64,000 nt of DNA, from NCBI RefSeq assembly GCF_014697615.1, contig NZ_JACJSD010000014.1, positions 89,986 through 153,985 on the forward strand, in the 5' to 3' direction. Positions 63,841 to 64,000 of the stretch are shown here, piece after piece. Source of the stretch: Nostoc sp. FACHB-280. Its GTDB lineage: Bacteria > Cyanobacteriota > Cyanobacteriia > Cyanobacteriales > Nostocaceae. A model generated the notes under the pieces. That model was not told the DNA's origin. It saw only the letters and a list, made by a program, of their open reading frames with translations, and made no database searches. Made by a program: the position numbers and the translations under genes. Positions within the stretch are counted from its first letter, which is position 1. The number at the start of each line of letters is the position of its first letter.

Positions 63841-63870
63841 CTCTTGTGGGGTGGGCATCTTGCCCGCCCC
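63841..63870. repeat. REP-like palindrome, right flank of RAYT gene
   Basis: Exact reverse complement of 63294-63323, 22 bp upstream of the RAYT start codon (minus strand). Confidence 0.92.
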
Positions 63871-63885
63871 TTTATATAGCGGTTC

Positions 63886-64000
63886 TCAGTTGGGTGCAAT
63901 ATAGTAACAACAGTGAGTAAACCATCCAATAATGTCTTTTTTAGTCACTGCATCTAGGGCATTTGTGATAGCTTGATCTAATTCTTCGTAGGTTCTAGCA
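63886..64000 (-). CDS. C-terminal fragment of a probable IS630-type transposase
   Basis: Reads in from the right edge on the minus strand: 37 residues ending DAVTKKDIIGWFTHCCYYIAPN. The W-F-x-H-C-x-Y tail is typical of the last helix of IS630/Tc1-type transposases in cyanobacteria. Most of the gene lies outside the window, so integrity cannot be judged. Confidence 0.45.
   Translation of the reverse strand, partial: ARTYEELDQAITNALDAVTKKDIIGWFTHCCYYIAPN

Overview
The window looks like chromosomal DNA of a filamentous, probably heterocyst-forming cyanobacterium (Nostoc/Anabaena group). The evidence is direct: the octamer GCGATCGC (HIP1) is scattered through genes and gaps; light-independent chlorophyll genes occur in the order chlL-DUF5331-chlN; there are stand-alone halves of the orange carotenoid protein (OCP), PAM68, a XisH/XisI pair, AvaK-type DUF2382 proteins, two giant Ser/Thr-kinase/histidine-kinase hybrids, and tandem heptanucleotide repeats of the kind common in Nostocales. 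I saw no rRNA, tRNA or CRISPR array.

Layout. 1-3 kb: fragment of an unknown protein, an armadillo-type membrane protein, FtsE and a WecB/TagA glycosyltransferase. 3.5-6.5 kb: a signalling set (NarL-type regulator, REC-GAF-SpoIIE phosphatase, RsbW-like kinase). 7.5-12 kb: photoprotection, with a carotenoid-carrier CTDH, a helical carotenoid protein (HCP) and a second HCP 2.5 kb away, separated by queG, a HAD phosphatase and an acidic protein. 12-16 kb: an orphan ABC ATPase, a DUF2997-DUF1257-ferredoxin operon, KDPG aldolase and an L,D-transpeptidase. 16-21 kb: a BASS transporter and an overlapping pair of exported formylglycine-generating enzyme and sulfatase. 22-26 kb: chlL-DUF5331-chlN. 25.8-27.2 kb: one gene split by a 187-bp miniature transposable element. 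28-51 kb: a single-module NRPS-like reductase (A-T-R), two HstK-type kinases, a GT-C-like membrane protein, malic enzyme, PhoD-like phosphatase, a peptidoglycan-binding-like protein and DAHP synthase. 51-58 kb: the rpsO-PAM68 operon, a PhnD-like binding protein, DUF1499 and TPR proteins, an HdeD-like protein and a duplicated-domain lipoprotein. 58.5-61.5 kb: three DUF2382 genes in a row. 61.8-64 kb: XisH/XisI, a Cys-containing hypothetical, a REP-flanked RAYT transposase and the tail of a probable IS630-type transposase.

How genes work together. chlL and chlN supply two subunits of dark protochlorophyllide reductase (chlB is not here). HCP and CTDH are the separate halves of the OCP photoswitch and probably exchange a ketocarotenoid. 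The FGE is positioned to activate the sulfatase translated from the overlapping message. The phosphatase/kinase pair at 4.4-6.5 kb forms two thirds of a partner-switching circuit.

The most interesting items are non-coding. A MITE with perfect 8-bp target duplications has split a gene whose 386-aa reading frame is restored exactly on paper. A roughly 130-bp hairpin repeat occurs twice in opposite orientation with a compensatory stem change. A second MITE family is present once intact and once with another repeat inside it. Identical 28-bp palindromes bracket a kinase gene, and a two-part 33-bp motif occurs twice around the PhnD/TPR region. Positions were read by eye; family names come from motif recognition, not from a database search.
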